64,000 nucleotides of DNA, taken from Bradyrhizobium sp. Lineage in GTDB: Bacteria; Pseudomonadota; Alphaproteobacteria; Rhizobiales; Xanthobacteraceae. The position numbers and the translations under genes are program-made. The notes beneath the pieces are model-generated. The model saw only the letters and a list, made by a program, of their open reading frames with translations, did no database searches and was not told where the DNA came from. Numbering within the stretch: the first letter of the stretch is position 1; each line of letters starts with the position of its first letter. Below, one piece after another: positions 7,596 to 16,261 of the stretch. Where the stretch lies: the NCBI RefSeq assembly GCF_004799445.1, contig NZ_SSNA01000137.1:1-64000 (forward strand). Reading direction: 5' to 3'.

Positions 7596-8191
7596 TACGC
7601 ACGCGCCCTCTCGTTCAATTGATAATTCAGATGCGCCTTCACCGTCGGCCATTCGGCGGCGATAATGCTGTAGACCACGGTGTCGCGCAGCGTGCCATTT
7701 GCCGCGATCTGATGGCTGCGCAGGATGCCGTCGAGCTTAGCGCCGAGCCGCTCGATGCCGCGCCGGCTCTGATGATTGAAGAAATGCGTACGGAATTCGA
7801 CCGCGATGCAGTCGAGCTGTTCGAAGGCATGCGTCAGCAGCAGCCATTTGCACTGGGTATTGAGCGCGCTGCGCTGCACGCGCTTGGCATACCAGGTCGA
7901 GCCGATCTCGACGCGCCGGTTCGCGGCATCGACGTTCATGTAGGTCGACATGCCCGCGATTTCACCCTCGGCATCGAACACGGTGAACGGCAGCATCGAG
8001 CCCGCCGCCTGCAGCGCGAGCCTGCGGTCAATCTCCTTGCGCATGTCTTCGGGCCTTGGCACCGAGGTGTACCAGAGCTTCCACAACTCACCGTCCTTCA
8101 CGGCCTCGGTCAGCCCGTCGATATGATCATGCGAAAGCGGTTTGAGCTGCGCATGCGGGCCGCTCAGCGTCACCGGTTCAAGCCAGGGCAT
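7595..8191 (-). CDS. GNAT-family N-acetyltransferase (RimJ/RimL type)
   Basis: 198 residues from ATG 8191, which is preceded by a near-perfect AAGGAGG. The protein has the RimJ/L-like layout: MPWLEPVTLSGPHAQLKPLS at the N-terminus, an acceptor-strand region EIAGMSTYMNVD, EIGSTWYAKRVQRSALN (acetyl-CoA pyrophosphate loop region) and CIAVEFRTHFFNHQSRRGIE, typical of enzymes that acetylate protein N-termini or small amines. The substrate cannot be read from sequence. It sits upstream of the GMC oxidoreductase on the same strand but a repeat separates them, so co-regulation is uncertain. Confidence 0.85.
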   Translation of the reverse strand: MPWLEPVTLSGPHAQLKPLSHDHIDGLTEAVKDGELWKLWYTSVPRPEDMRKEIDRRLALQAAGSMLPFTVFDAEGEIAGMSTYMNVDAANRRVEIGSTWYAKRVQRSALNTQCKWLLLTHAFEQLDCIAVEFRTHFFNHQSRRGIERLGAKLDGILRSHQIAANGTLRDTVVYSIIAAEWPTVKAHLNYQLNERARA

Positions 8192-8210
8192 TGTTCCTCC
8201 TTCAGCCTCA

Positions 8211-8291
8211 GTCATTCCGGGGCGATGCGAAGCATCGAACCCGGAATCTCGAGATTCCGGGTCTGGTGCTGGCGCACCATCCCGGAATGAC
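8211..8291. repeat. Palindromic intergenic repeat, GTCATTCCGGG family, copy 1
   Basis: Starts GTCATTCCGG and ends CCGGAATGAC, so the ends are inverted copies; the middle contains a second palindrome around ATCTCGAGAT. A longer relative lies at 10360-10461. It would fold into a long cruciform or RNA hairpin between two minus-strand genes. Confidence 0.8.
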
Positions 8292-8332
8292 GACGTTGGA
8301 TGCGATGGCGAAAGGGGCTACCTCTTTTTCCA

Positions 8333-9262
8333 TCACTTGTTCAAGAAATTCAGCGCCAGGCCGGGCCGCGCCCAGTCCATCGCGACCAGTTCGCCCTTGC
8401 CGGACAGCGTGATGTAGGCCGTTTTCAGCTCCGGCCCGCCGAAGGCGATGTTGGTGGTGACGCGGTCGCCGGTCGGCACCTGCTCGACGAGTCTGCCGTC
8501 CGGCGCGATCACCGAGATGCAGCCCGAGATCAGGGTGGCGACGCAGACATTGCCGCCGGCCTCCACCGCGAGCGAATCGAACATCTGGTAGCCGCCGAGC
8601 CCCGCGATCGGCTTGCCGCGCTCGCCGCGATAGATCACGTCGCGCGGCCTGACCTCGCCGGGCGAAGCGAGATCGAAGGCCCACAGCCGCGCCGTCGGCG
8701 TCTCCGCGACATAGACGGTGTTTTCATCCGGCGACAGGCCGATGCCGTTAGCCGGCAGCATGCCGAAGGAGCCTTCGACGATCTCCGTCATGCCGGGCTT
8801 GATGTAGTAGAACGCGCCGACATCCATGTCGCGGGCGCGGCGCTTGCCCAGATCGGTGAACCAGAGTCCGCCATGCCGGTCGAACACCAGATCGTTCGGC
8901 CCTTTCAGCGGGTGCTCGCCGCATCTGTCGAACAGGGTTTCCACCTTGCCGGTTGTGAGATCGACGCGCTGGATCGAGCCGCCGATATATTCGTGGGGGC
9001 CCGGCGCGCCCGGCATCATGGTGCCGCGCGAGGCGATCCAGCTGAAGCCGCCATTGTTGCAAATGTAGCATTTGCCGTCGGGACCGATCGCCGCGCCATT
9101 GGGGCCGCCTGGAATTTGCGCGACCACCTCCTTGGCACCGTCCGGCCATATCCGTGTCAACCGCTGCCCGCGGATTTCGACCAGCACCACCGATCCGTCC
9201 GGCATCACCACCGGGCCTTCCGGGAATTCCAGGCCGCTGGCGAGAACGCGAACATCAGGCAT
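8333..9262 (-). CDS. SMP-30/gluconolactonase/LRE family protein
   Basis: 309 residues from ATG 9262. A six-bladed beta-propeller lactonase or hydrolase: the N-terminal LEFPEGPVVMPDGSVVLVEI carries the metal-binding Glu, KGPNDLVFDRHGGLWFTDLG carries the conserved Asn and Asp of the active site, and LPANGIGLSPDENTVYVAET carries another conserved Asn-Gly-Asp region. Relatives hydrolyse sugar lactones such as gluconolactone or aryl esters. No signal peptide, so cytosolic. Single gene; the upstream neighbour is an AraC regulator on the same strand 156 bases away. Confidence 0.85.
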   Translation of the reverse strand: MPDVRVLASGLEFPEGPVVMPDGSVVLVEIRGQRLTRIWPDGAKEVVAQIPGGPNGAAIGPDGKCYICNNGGFSWIASRGTMMPGAPGPHEYIGGSIQRVDLTTGKVETLFDRCGEHPLKGPNDLVFDRHGGLWFTDLGKRRARDMDVGAFYYIKPGMTEIVEGSFGMLPANGIGLSPDENTVYVAETPTARLWAFDLASPGEVRPRDVIYRGERGKPIAGLGGYQMFDSLAVEAGGNVCVATLISGCISVIAPDGRLVEQVPTGDRVTTNIAFGGPELKTAYITLSGKGELVAMDWARPGLALNFLNK

Positions 9263-9418
9263 CAAATCCCCCCGCCTTTCTTGAGCGTTTTCTTGAGCGC
9301 AGGCGGATTTCGCACGCGCTACAATTTCGTTGCGCGACGTTATGGCAAAGTCGCCATCGCTTGCAAGCAATCACCACGCCTATCAGCGCGCAGGGCTGCC
9401 CCGCTGCAAAACAGGCGT

Positions 9419-10252
9419 CTAGTCCTTGACCGGCACCCAGATTTCGAGCCCGCCATCGCCGGTCAATGGATCGAAGCTTTCGTCGTAGCGCTCGAAGTTG
9501 GGCGCGTCGGCGGCCTTCAGTCCCGACGCCGGCAGCCAGTGGTTCCAGATCGTATTGACCGTGCGGCGGATGGTCGAGATGTGGTCCCTGTGGGTGAACA
9601 CCGCGTAGTGCGCTTCCGGAATCCAGACACGCGCGAATTCGCGCGGCAGATCGGAGAAGTCGGACACTTCGACGCCGGCGATGTAGTCGAAATTTCCGGC
9701 ATCGTCGCCATTGCAGCAGACCCCGAAGGCCAGCTTCCCGATTCGGTTGGGAATGTCCGCGACGCACTGGTGAAAACGCTGCCACTGGCCGGGAATGCCG
9801 GCGCCGTTTTCGCTGGAGTAACGCCCGCCGAGACCAGCGACGAGCAGCGGCTTGCTGGTTTCAAAACGCGGGACCTGAAGATTGTCTGACGCGGTTGAGT
9901 CCATCTGGATCGGCTCCTGAAGCCCGATGTGGTCGATGCGCGCGAGGCTGCGGACCGTTTCGGGCGTAACGCCAAAATGGTCGCGGAACGCGCGGGTGAA
10001 TGCTTCGTGAGAGCCGTAATCCGCGTCCAGCGCCAGGGTCAGGATATCGGGCGCGCCGGCGGCAAGCGCCCGCGCCGCCTCGCTGAGGCGGCGGGCACGC
10101 ACATACCGCATCACCGACATCCCCGTCGCGGCGGCGAACGCCCGGACCATGTGAAAGCGCGAGATTCCGGCGACGCCCGCGATCTCGTCGAGGGTCAGTT
10201 CGCAGGCCAGGTGGCTTTCGACAAACCAGAGCGCCCTCTGGGCAGGATTCAT
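9419..10252 (-). CDS. AraC-family regulator with GyrI-like effector domain
   Basis: 277 residues from ATG 10252 (an in-frame TTG at 10261 is too close to the GAAGG site). Residues 1-105 are the two helix-turn-helix AraC DNA-binding domain (LTLDEIAGVAGISRFHMVRAF and YGSHEAFTRAFRDHFGVTPE). Residues about 125-277 form a GyrI/SOUL-like ligand domain (GRYSSENGAGIPGQWQRFHQ, YDESFDPLTGDGGLEIWVPV) as in Rob and SoxS-like multidrug regulators. It would bind small hydrophobic molecules and switch a nearby or distant promoter. No obvious operator seen. Confidence 0.88.
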   Translation of the reverse strand: MNPAQRALWFVESHLACELTLDEIAGVAGISRFHMVRAFAAATGMSVMRYVRARRLSEAARALAAGAPDILTLALDADYGSHEAFTRAFRDHFGVTPETVRSLARIDHIGLQEPIQMDSTASDNLQVPRFETSKPLLVAGLGGRYSSENGAGIPGQWQRFHQCVADIPNRIGKLAFGVCCNGDDAGNFDYIAGVEVSDFSDLPREFARVWIPEAHYAVFTHRDHISTIRRTVNTIWNHWLPASGLKAADAPNFERYDESFDPLTGDGGLEIWVPVKD

Positions 10253-10359
10253 GGACGACAAGCCTTCATTCGAAGCGCGCCGATTGTGATGGCTTCGCGG
10301 GCGCGGCGTTTGACAGTCCTTGCGCTTTCGGGCGCTGGAACTGAATTCAGGAAGAGACC

Positions 10360-10461
10360 GTCATTCCGGGCGATGCGAAGCATCGAGCTACGATGTGCTA
10401 TTGCACATCGGAGAATCTCGAGATTCCGGGTCTGGTGCTGACGCACCATCCCGGAATGACG
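10360..10461. repeat. Palindromic intergenic repeat, GTCATTCCGGG family, copy 2
   Basis: Same ends as 8211-8291 (TCATTCCGGGCGATGCGAAG ... CCGGAATGACGG) with an extra 20-base palindromic insert around GATGTGCTATTGCACATC. It lies between the stop of the coiled-coil gene (10478) and the AraC start. Confidence 0.8.
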
Positions 10462-10477
10462 GGATGCCAATACCGAA

Positions 10478-10882
10478 TTACTTCCCGCCCTCCTTCGCCG
10501 CCGCCCCATCCTTGGCCGGCGGCGCGTCGGCTTTCTTCTTCAAGGCCTCCGCCGTTTTCCTCTCGGCCGCCTGCAGATCTTCAACGACCTTCTGCAGCGA
10601 GATGACGGTGGCCTTCAAACCGTCGATCTGGCGGTTTGCGGCATCGAGCTTCTGCGCATGGTCGGCGGCGAGCTTTGCGATCGTCTTCTGCAGGAAATCG
10701 ACATTGCTCTGCAGGCAACTGGTGCGCCGCTCCATGGTCTTTTCCACGGTGCAGATTTCGATGCCGGGAACGTCCTGCGCACGGCCTGCGGATATCAACA
10801 CCCACGGCGCCAGGAATCCTGCCAAGATTCCTGCCAGGAACCCTGCCATCACCCGCAGCGCGAGAAAGATCCGGCCGATCAT
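10478..10882 (-). CDS. Small membrane-anchored/exported coiled-coil protein
   Basis: 134 residues from ATG 10882, chosen because GAGG sits six bases upstream; ATG 10894 is an in-frame alternative. Residues 1-35 are hydrophobic (GRIFLALRVMAGFLAGILAG), a signal anchor or signal peptide, followed by ISAGRAQ. One CxxxxxxxC pair (EICTVEKTMERRTSC) comes next, then a long heptad coiled coil (about 55-110) and an Ala/Lys-rich tail. The coding region for GFLAGILAGFLA consists of imperfect 13-base direct repeats. No enzyme domain; function unknown. Confidence 0.65.
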   Translation of the reverse strand: MIGRIFLALRVMAGFLAGILAGFLAPWVLISAGRAQDVPGIEICTVEKTMERRTSCLQSNVDFLQKTIAKLAADHAQKLDAANRQIDGLKATVISLQKVVEDLQAAERKTAEALKKKADAPPAKDGAAAKEGGK

Positions 10883-11064
10883 CGAGAGCCTCATTATATT
10901 CGCGTTTGTCAGGTCAAATTGTTGCGAGCCAGGTGCAAGCCATCGACGATAACACACGGAAACCTCATTCGCGGGTAGGGTTTTATCGGGCGCATCCGGA
11001 TTCGGGCCGGCCGGGTGTGAATGGCAAGCGAGGCGCCTGGCGCCACTGATGGAGAAGGACGAAA

Positions 11065-11271
11065 ATGGCGACGCGCGAAAAACGACTGGCTGAATTCAAC
11101 GGCGCGGGAGAACCGCCGCCGGATCAGCCGGTCCAGGTACTATGCGAGGACCATAGCGGCACCTATCAGCTGCCGTTCGCCTGCCGCTATGTCGACGGCG
11201 CCTGGCGCAACCATGAATCGGGCAGCGCCGTCGAGGCAACGGTGGTCGGCTGGCGGCTGCGCCGCCCCTGA
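11065..11271 (+). CDS. Small hypothetical protein
   Basis: 68 residues, ATG with AAGGA seven bases upstream. The sequence is a compact beta-rich domain (PVQVLCEDHSGTYQLPFACRY, then WRNHE, ending VVGWRLRRP) with no membrane helix. Proteins of this size and pattern are conserved in Bradyrhizobium with unknown function. It stands alone on the plus strand. Confidence 0.65.
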   Translation: MATREKRLAEFNGAGEPPPDQPVQVLCEDHSGTYQLPFACRYVDGAWRNHESGSAVEATVVGWRLRRP

Positions 11272-11274
11272 TTT

Positions 11275-11335
11275 GAGCGCGTTTTCAGGCGAAGCGGGGA
11301 CCGGTTGGCGCAAAGGAAACGCGTCAAAAGCAAAG
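11275..11335. repeat. Dispersed repeat of the 'CCGGT...CTTCGC' family, inverted copy
   Basis: AGCGCGTTTTCAGGCGAAGC, a central GACCGGTTGG and GGAAACGCGTCAAAA are the reverse complement of the element at 7544-7595, with several changes. Beyond it (11336-11529) nothing else is seen. Confidence 0.55.
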
Positions 11336-11529
11336 ATCAGCTCCGAAAGCCGCTCGCGCTGTGTCAAAACGTGACGCAAGCCGTCCTACTCTTAAGGTTC
11401 GGAACGCGCGCGGAACGAATCGCGCCCGAATCAGCCGATGCCCGGTGTACGCCGATGTTCACGGCTAGATATCGGCCGCGAGGGCGGGCGGCGCACCACA
11501 TCCAGACCGGCCCGATCCGGGCACGTCAC

Positions 11530-11567
11530 CGCGACCGCCTAAAACGTTAATTCTTCCGGCGGTCGCG
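11530..11567 (-). terminator. Inverted repeat just after the cupin gene
   Basis: CGCGACCGCC pairs with GGCGGTCGCG around an 18-base AT-richer loop, nine bases beyond the stop codon of the minus-strand cupin. There is no T-tract, so it may act as an mRNA 3'-end stabiliser more than as an intrinsic terminator. Confidence 0.35.
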
Positions 11568-11575
11568 CGGAAGCG

Positions 11576-12010
11576 CTACTTCCAGGGTGTCACCGCCGGC
11601 ACCTTGTCGGTGGCTGGCGGCATATCGACGGTCTTGAAATCCGCCGGGCTGACGATTTCGAGATACTCCATGTCCGGCGAGTAATCGAACAGGTAGTGCA
11701 CGATCCCCGGCCGCTGATGGACGACGTCGCCGGCCTGCACCAGCGTCGGCTGGTCCTCATACATGAACCGCGCCCAGCCCTTCATCATGATCACGATCTG
11801 GAAATCGCAGTCGTGGCGATGCCAGCCGGTGCCGTCTTCCGGCGGCATCTCCGCATTGGCCTTGACCAGATGGCAGATCACCTGGCCGCCGGTCGCCGCC
11901 GCAATGCCGAGATCGCGATACAGGAAGAAGTCGCGCAGGCCCCCGCCCTTGAATTCAGTGTCGCCGGGCTTGACGTGGGAAAATTTGCTGACGACCGCGT
12001 GCTGATTCAT
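11576..12010 (-). CDS. Cytosolic cupin-domain protein
   Basis: 144 residues from ATG 12010, preceded by a strong GGAGGT. A single cupin barrel with the metal motif GTGWHRHDCDFQIVIMMKG (motif 1: two His and a downstream polar residue) and the motif 2 QAGDVVHQRPGIVHYLFDYS. No signal peptide. Such cupins include dioxygenases, isomerases and binding proteins; nothing nearby points to a substrate. Confidence 0.75.
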   Translation of the reverse strand: MNQHAVVSKFSHVKPGDTEFKGGGLRDFFLYRDLGIAAATGGQVICHLVKANAEMPPEDGTGWHRHDCDFQIVIMMKGWARFMYEDQPTLVQAGDVVHQRPGIVHYLFDYSPDMEYLEIVSPADFKTVDMPPATDKVPAVTPWK

Positions 12011-12331
12011 CTGAACCTCCACCGTTCCTTCGCGTTGGTCGCGACAATCGCCGGCGTCCAATTTTTTGGCAGCGCGGATCGGCGCGTTCGAAGCTTGATT
12101 GCGTCATGCGAAAATCACGCCAGCCGCGCTGCACCGCGGCAATTTCGAAAACCGCGGCGTTGAAGACGTCGAAGCTGTTGGACGCGGACCGGAATTTCAG
12201 TCGTTGGATTTTTCGCGCGGCATCGCCGGCATGTCGCTGCGGGTCGCGAAACCGCCCTGGCTGGCAGGAAGTTGAGCACGGCATGCCCGATGCTTGAGCC
12301 CTTCAAACAGGCAGCTCATGGCCCGCGCTGC
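12011..12331. other. Intergenic stretch without a supported gene
   Basis: About 320 bases between two minus-strand genes. Open frames on both strands here are short, Arg-rich and lack ribosome-binding sites. No repeat or clear promoter seen. Confidence 0.45.
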
Positions 12332-12985
12332 CTAATATTCCACCTCGAGCTCCTCGATGTCAGCGGGCTCGGCCCTGGCGGCCTCGATCCATTGCTGCAT
12401 TTCCGGAAGCGCCATGATCAGGCTGGCATACTCGTTCAGCCGCGGCTCCAGCTTGACGTCATAGGTCATGAAGCGGGTCACGACGGGCGCATACATGGCG
12501 TCCGCCATAGTGCGCTCGCCGAACAGGAACGGGCCGCCCGATCTCGCCAGGCACTCGCGCCAGATCGCGCACACCCGGTCGATATCGGCCTGCGCGCGCG
12601 ACCAGATCTTGAAGCCGGGGAAATGACCCTTCAGGTTGACCGGCAGCGACGCGCGCAGCGTCGTGAACCCGGAATGGATCTCGCCGCAGATCGACCGGCA
12701 ATGCGCGCGCAAGACGCGGTCCTTCGGCAACAGGCCGGCATCGGGCATGACCTCGTTGAGGTATTCCGCGATCGCCAGCGTATCCCATACCGTGGCGCCG
12801 TCATGCCGCAGGCAAGGCACCAGGATCGTCGGTGACAGCAGCAGGATTTCGGCGCGCGCCGACGCATCATCCGGCGCGGTGACGATCTCCTCGAATTCGA
12901 GTCCGGAAAATCGGGTCAGCAGCCAGCCACGCAGCGACCACGAGGAGTAATTCTTGCTGCTGATGGTCAGTGTCGCTTTTGCCAT
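12332..12985 (-). CDS. Glutathione S-transferase family protein
   Basis: 217 residues, ATG preceded by AAGGGAA. The N-terminal thioredoxin-like domain (residues 1-80) has the catalytic-type SSWSLRGWLL motif, with a Ser where GSTs of the zeta/tau kind activate glutathione, the cis-Pro region ILLLSPTILVPCLRHDG and the glutathione-binding VWDTLAIAEYL. The C-terminal all-helical domain follows (RAHCRSICGEIHSGF, FLFGERTMADAMYAPVVTRF). It is expected to conjugate glutathione to electrophiles or act as an isomerase. Single gene. Confidence 0.88.
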   Translation of the reverse strand: MAKATLTISSKNYSSWSLRGWLLTRFSGLEFEEIVTAPDDASARAEILLLSPTILVPCLRHDGATVWDTLAIAEYLNEVMPDAGLLPKDRVLRAHCRSICGEIHSGFTTLRASLPVNLKGHFPGFKIWSRAQADIDRVCAIWRECLARSGGPFLFGERTMADAMYAPVVTRFMTYDVKLEPRLNEYASLIMALPEMQQWIEAARAEPADIEELEVEY

Positions 12986-13192
12986 GTGGCTTTTCCCTTA
13001 ACGCGTGAACGCCGGCCGAGGCCCGTCTTGGCCGGCGATCCGCTGCAAAGTGCCCAATATCCAGGCTTCGCAGCTTGGCCCGAATCTTTAATCCGAAGCT
13101 TTTCAACAGCAAGCGACGTGCCAGTTTCTTAGGCTATTTGACTCCGCTTTGGCTTCGATATTGCATGGCAGCATGGGCAGGGGCGGATCCGG

Positions 13193-14416
13193 ATGATGTC
13201 GATGATGTATCAGGCCTATCAGAACCACATGGACCTGACGGGGCCATGGCGGATCGGGGCCGCGAACGCGCTGAAATATCTCAATTTGGTCCCGCAGGGC
13301 GTGTCCGACAGATTGTTCGGACGGCTCGCCGCCGCCCTCGAGCTGATCTCGCGCACTTCCCTCACCTACACCCGCCCGGCCTACGGCATCGACAAGGTGC
13401 TGGTGGGCAATCAGGAGCTGGAGGTGACCGAGGAAGTCACCTACGCGACACCGTTCGGCTCGCTGCTGCATTTCAAGAAGGAAAATTCCCCGGAACAGCC
13501 ACGGCTGTTGCTGGTGGCGCCGATGTCCGGCCACTTCGCGACACTGTTGCGCGGCACCGTGAAGACCCTGCTTCAGGATCACGACGTCTACATCACCGAC
13601 TGGCACAACCCGCGCGACATTCCGCGCGATCAGGGCAAATTCGGCCTCGACGAATATACCGAGCACCTCATCACCTTCCTCGACCAGTTGGGCCCGCGCG
13701 CGCATATGGTGGCGATCTGCCAGCCGTCGGTGTCGGCGCTCGCCGCCGCCGCGATCATGTCGGAGGACGATCACCCCGCGCGGCCGGCGACGCTGACCCT
13801 GATGGCCGGCCCGATCGACACCCGCATCCTGCCGACCAAGGTCAACGAATTCGCCAAGAGCAAGCCGCTGAAATGGTTCGAGGACAATCTGATCAATTAC
13901 GTGCCGATTCAATGCAAGGGCGCGTTCCGGCAGGTCTATCCCGGTTTCGTACAGCTCACCGCCTTCGTGTCGATGAACCTCGAGCGCCATATCAAGCAGC
14001 ACATCGATCTTGCCGGCCATCTGGCGAAAGGCGAGAAGGAGAAGGCCGAAACCATCAAGACCTTCTACGACGAGTATTTCGCGGTCATGGACTTGCCGGC
14101 GGAGTTCTACATCGAAACCATCCGCGACGTGTTTCAGGAGCATCTGTTGCCGCAGGGCAAGCTGACCTATCGCGGTCGCCCGGTGAATCCCGCCTCGATC
14201 AAGAAGATGGGGCTGATGACGGTCGAGGGCGAGAAGGACGACATCTGCTCGATCGGCCAGACCCTCGCCGCACAGGACCTCTGCACCGGGGTGCGCGCCT
14301 ATCGCAAGGTGCATCACATGCAAGCCGGCGTCGGGCACTATGGCGTGTTCTCGGGCCGGCGCTGGAACACCGAAATCTATCCGCTGTTGCGGGATTTCGT
14401 GCACGTCAATTCGTGA
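13193..14416 (+). CDS. phaZ: Intracellular polyhydroxybutyrate depolymerase
   Basis: 407 residues; mobilises stored PHB granules. It belongs to the intracellular PHB depolymerase family (PHB_depo_C), an alpha/beta hydrolase whose nucleophile is Cys instead of Ser: here Cys176 in MVAICQPSVSAL, with Asp349/350 in VEGEKDDICSIG and His382 in GVGHYGVFSG, matching the Cys-Asp-His triad known in the Ralstonia enzyme. No signal peptide, as expected. The start is the first of four close ATGs (13193, 13196, 13202, 13205). No phaC/phaP genes lie nearby. The first 200 bases upstream hold a GGCCGGC inverted repeat (about 13011-13036). Confidence 0.9.
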   Translation: MMSMMYQAYQNHMDLTGPWRIGAANALKYLNLVPQGVSDRLFGRLAAALELISRTSLTYTRPAYGIDKVLVGNQELEVTEEVTYATPFGSLLHFKKENSPEQPRLLLVAPMSGHFATLLRGTVKTLLQDHDVYITDWHNPRDIPRDQGKFGLDEYTEHLITFLDQLGPRAHMVAICQPSVSALAAAAIMSEDDHPARPATLTLMAGPIDTRILPTKVNEFAKSKPLKWFEDNLINYVPIQCKGAFRQVYPGFVQLTAFVSMNLERHIKQHIDLAGHLAKGEKEKAETIKTFYDEYFAVMDLPAEFYIETIRDVFQEHLLPQGKLTYRGRPVNPASIKKMGLMTVEGEKDDICSIGQTLAAQDLCTGVRAYRKVHHMQAGVGHYGVFSGRRWNTEIYPLLRDFVHVNS

Positions 14417-14466
14417 GCTGGCGCGGAGCCCTCACCTCTCCCGTTAAGGCGCCGTCCGACCGCCTG

Positions 14467-15519
14467 TCAATTAAGAGCTTCTCCGGAACGGAAGTAGACA
14501 TCGGCCTTCATTCCGACCGTGAGATCTCCCGATCCCGCCAATCCGATCATGACCCGAACCACATCCACCTCGGTCGGGCTGCGCGATCCGGGCGGTTCGA
14601 GGCGGCCAGGCTCTACCAGCGGAGCGATCAAGGACACAGTTCCCATGAACTCGCGACCGGGAAATGCGACTGTACGCACAGTTGCCGCCTGCCCAACCTT
14701 GATTGACGCGAGGTCGCGTTCGTCGAGTTCTGCGCGCACGCACAGCGCGGAGAGGTCGGCGAGCTGCAACGGCGGCTGCGGCGAAGCGGGGGACACCAAC
14801 TCGCCCGGGTGCACATCGACCTGGAGCACGGTGCCGTCGATCGGGGCGCGCACCGTCATTTTATCGAGGGCGGATCGCGCGATGGCGTATTCCGACCGGG
14901 CAACACTGAGCTGGCCCTCGAGCGCGGTCGGCAAAGGAGCGTCGTCGTCGATGATTGCACGAAGCTGCTCCTTTCGCGTTAACAGTTCATTCTGAGCGCG
15001 TGTCAAAGCCAGGCGGGCAGCGGTCAGATCGCCGTCCGGTCCGCCGCTGACCCGCAACTTCGTGGCAGCCCGATCAACGGCAGATCGCGCGTCGTAGAGC
15101 GCCCGTTCGGCATCGGCCACGGCATCTCCGGCTTTGCGCCGCGACTTCGCGCTGCCCGTCGCCGATCTTTCATCCCGCGCGCGCTCGTGCATGGCGACTT
15201 GCGTCTCCGCCGCCGCCTGCCGTGCCCGGAGTTCATCGTCAGCGAGATGGATCAGCGGTTCGCCGGCAAACACCTTGTCATTAGTCTTCACCAGCACCTT
15301 GTCGACGACCCCGATCACCGCGGTTGCGACCCTTATCTGCCCGGAGCAGGCTTCGATGCGCCCGGGCGCAATTGCTTGCCAGTGCCTCTCTCTCGGCTCG
15401 TCGACCGAGATACCCCAGAATGCCGACTTGATGGGGGTGATCAGCGGAATCGCGGTGAAGATTCCGCCGACTGCAATCAGACCCAGGACGACGATCCAGG
15501 CTGTCCGGCGCTTCGACAT
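14467..15519 (-). CDS. HlyD/DevB-like membrane fusion protein of an ABC exporter
   Basis: 350 residues from ATG 15519 (GGGAGGGCGG upstream). One N-terminal membrane helix (TAWIVVLGLIAVGGIFTAIP), a biotinyl-lipoyl hairpin split by a long coiled coil (about 105-210, Ala/Arg/Glu-rich), then the beta-barrel (VRAPIDGTVLQVDVHPGELV). It is the periplasmic adaptor that links the inner-membrane pump to an outer-membrane channel. It is the last of three genes (permease, ATPase, adaptor) with a 28-base gap to the ATPase, a content like DevBCA of cyanobacteria. No TolC-like gene is in the window. Confidence 0.85.
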   Translation of the reverse strand: MSKRRTAWIVVLGLIAVGGIFTAIPLITPIKSAFWGISVDEPRERHWQAIAPGRIEACSGQIRVATAVIGVVDKVLVKTNDKVFAGEPLIHLADDELRARQAAAETQVAMHERARDERSATGSAKSRRKAGDAVADAERALYDARSAVDRAATKLRVSGGPDGDLTAARLALTRAQNELLTRKEQLRAIIDDDAPLPTALEGQLSVARSEYAIARSALDKMTVRAPIDGTVLQVDVHPGELVSPASPQPPLQLADLSALCVRAELDERDLASIKVGQAATVRTVAFPGREFMGTVSLIAPLVEPGRLEPPGSRSPTEVDVVRVMIGLAGSGDLTVGMKADVYFRSGEALN

Positions 15520-15547
15520 GGCTAGCCGCCCTCCCGCGTTTTTGATT

Positions 15548-16261
15548 TCATTGCAGTCTCGGCAGTTTTGCGCCGCCGGGTTCTTCGCCGGTGATCCGTC
15601 CGTCCTCGATGTGAACGACCCGATCCGCAAATGGCAAGAGACGCGGATCGTGCGTCACGATCAGCACGGCGTGCCCCTGTTCCCCGGCGATTTCAGCAAG
15701 TATCTTCATGATCGCCCGGCCGTTCTCGCCGTCCAGAGCGGCCGTCGGCTCGTCCGCAAGGATGATGGACGGGTTTCCGACAATGGCGCGAGCGATCGCG
15801 ACGCGTTGCTGTTCCCCGCCGCTGAGTTCGCGTGGATAGGCCTTTGTCTTATGGGCCAGGCCGACCTTCGCCAACGCCTCGCGTGACATTACTCTTGCCG
15901 CCCTGGAGGGCTGCCCGCGCACATCGAGCGCGAGGCGGACATTGTCGGTGGCAGACAATGTCGGAAACAGATGAAACGACTGGAAGACAAAACCCACATG
16001 CTCTCGCCTGAGAAGCGCGAGGTCCTCGGGTCCAGCGCCGGCGGTGGGGTGTCCGCAGATGCGAACGGTACCTTCTGTCGGCCTCAACATGCATCCAAGA
16101 ATGGACAAGAGCGTGGTCTTGCCGCTCCCGGAAGGCCCCATCAGCAGAGTCAGTTCGCCGCCCTTGAGCGAAAGGGTTACGCCCTTGAGCGCGGCTACCT
16201 TGGCCGCGCCGCTGCCGAGGTCCTTCGCCACATCCACCGCCTCGAGCAATGGTTCGGTCAT
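15548..16261 (-). CDS. ABC transporter ATP-binding protein (DevA/MacB type)
   Basis: 237 residues from ATG 16261, overlapping the permease stop by four bases (ATGA). Walker A GPSGSGKT at 42-49, Q-loop in FVFQSFHLFP (about 91-100), signature LSGGEQQR at 146-153, Walker B IILADEP at 166-172 and the H-loop His in VTHDPRLL. It powers the exporter formed with the permease at 16258-17391 and the adaptor at 14467-15519. A much longer open frame upstream on this strand is a shadow of the permease. Confidence 0.9.
   Translation of the reverse strand: MTEPLLEAVDVAKDLGSGAAKVAALKGVTLSLKGGELTLLMGPSGSGKTTLLSILGCMLRPTEGTVRICGHPTAGAGPEDLALLRREHVGFVFQSFHLFPTLSATDNVRLALDVRGQPSRAARVMSREALAKVGLAHKTKAYPRELSGGEQQRVAIARAIVGNPSIILADEPTAALDGENGRAIMKILAEIAGEQGHAVLIVTHDPRLLPFADRVVHIEDGRITGEEPGGAKLPRLQ

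Noticed and set aside
12115..12306. 63-codon minus-strand frame upstream of the cupin gene
   Set aside because: Arg/Cys-rich composition, no ribosome-binding site, no family resemblance.
13138..13164. TTGACT ... GATATT as a phaZ promoter
   Set aside because: Spacing of 13-15 bases is too short for sigma-70 and no other support.
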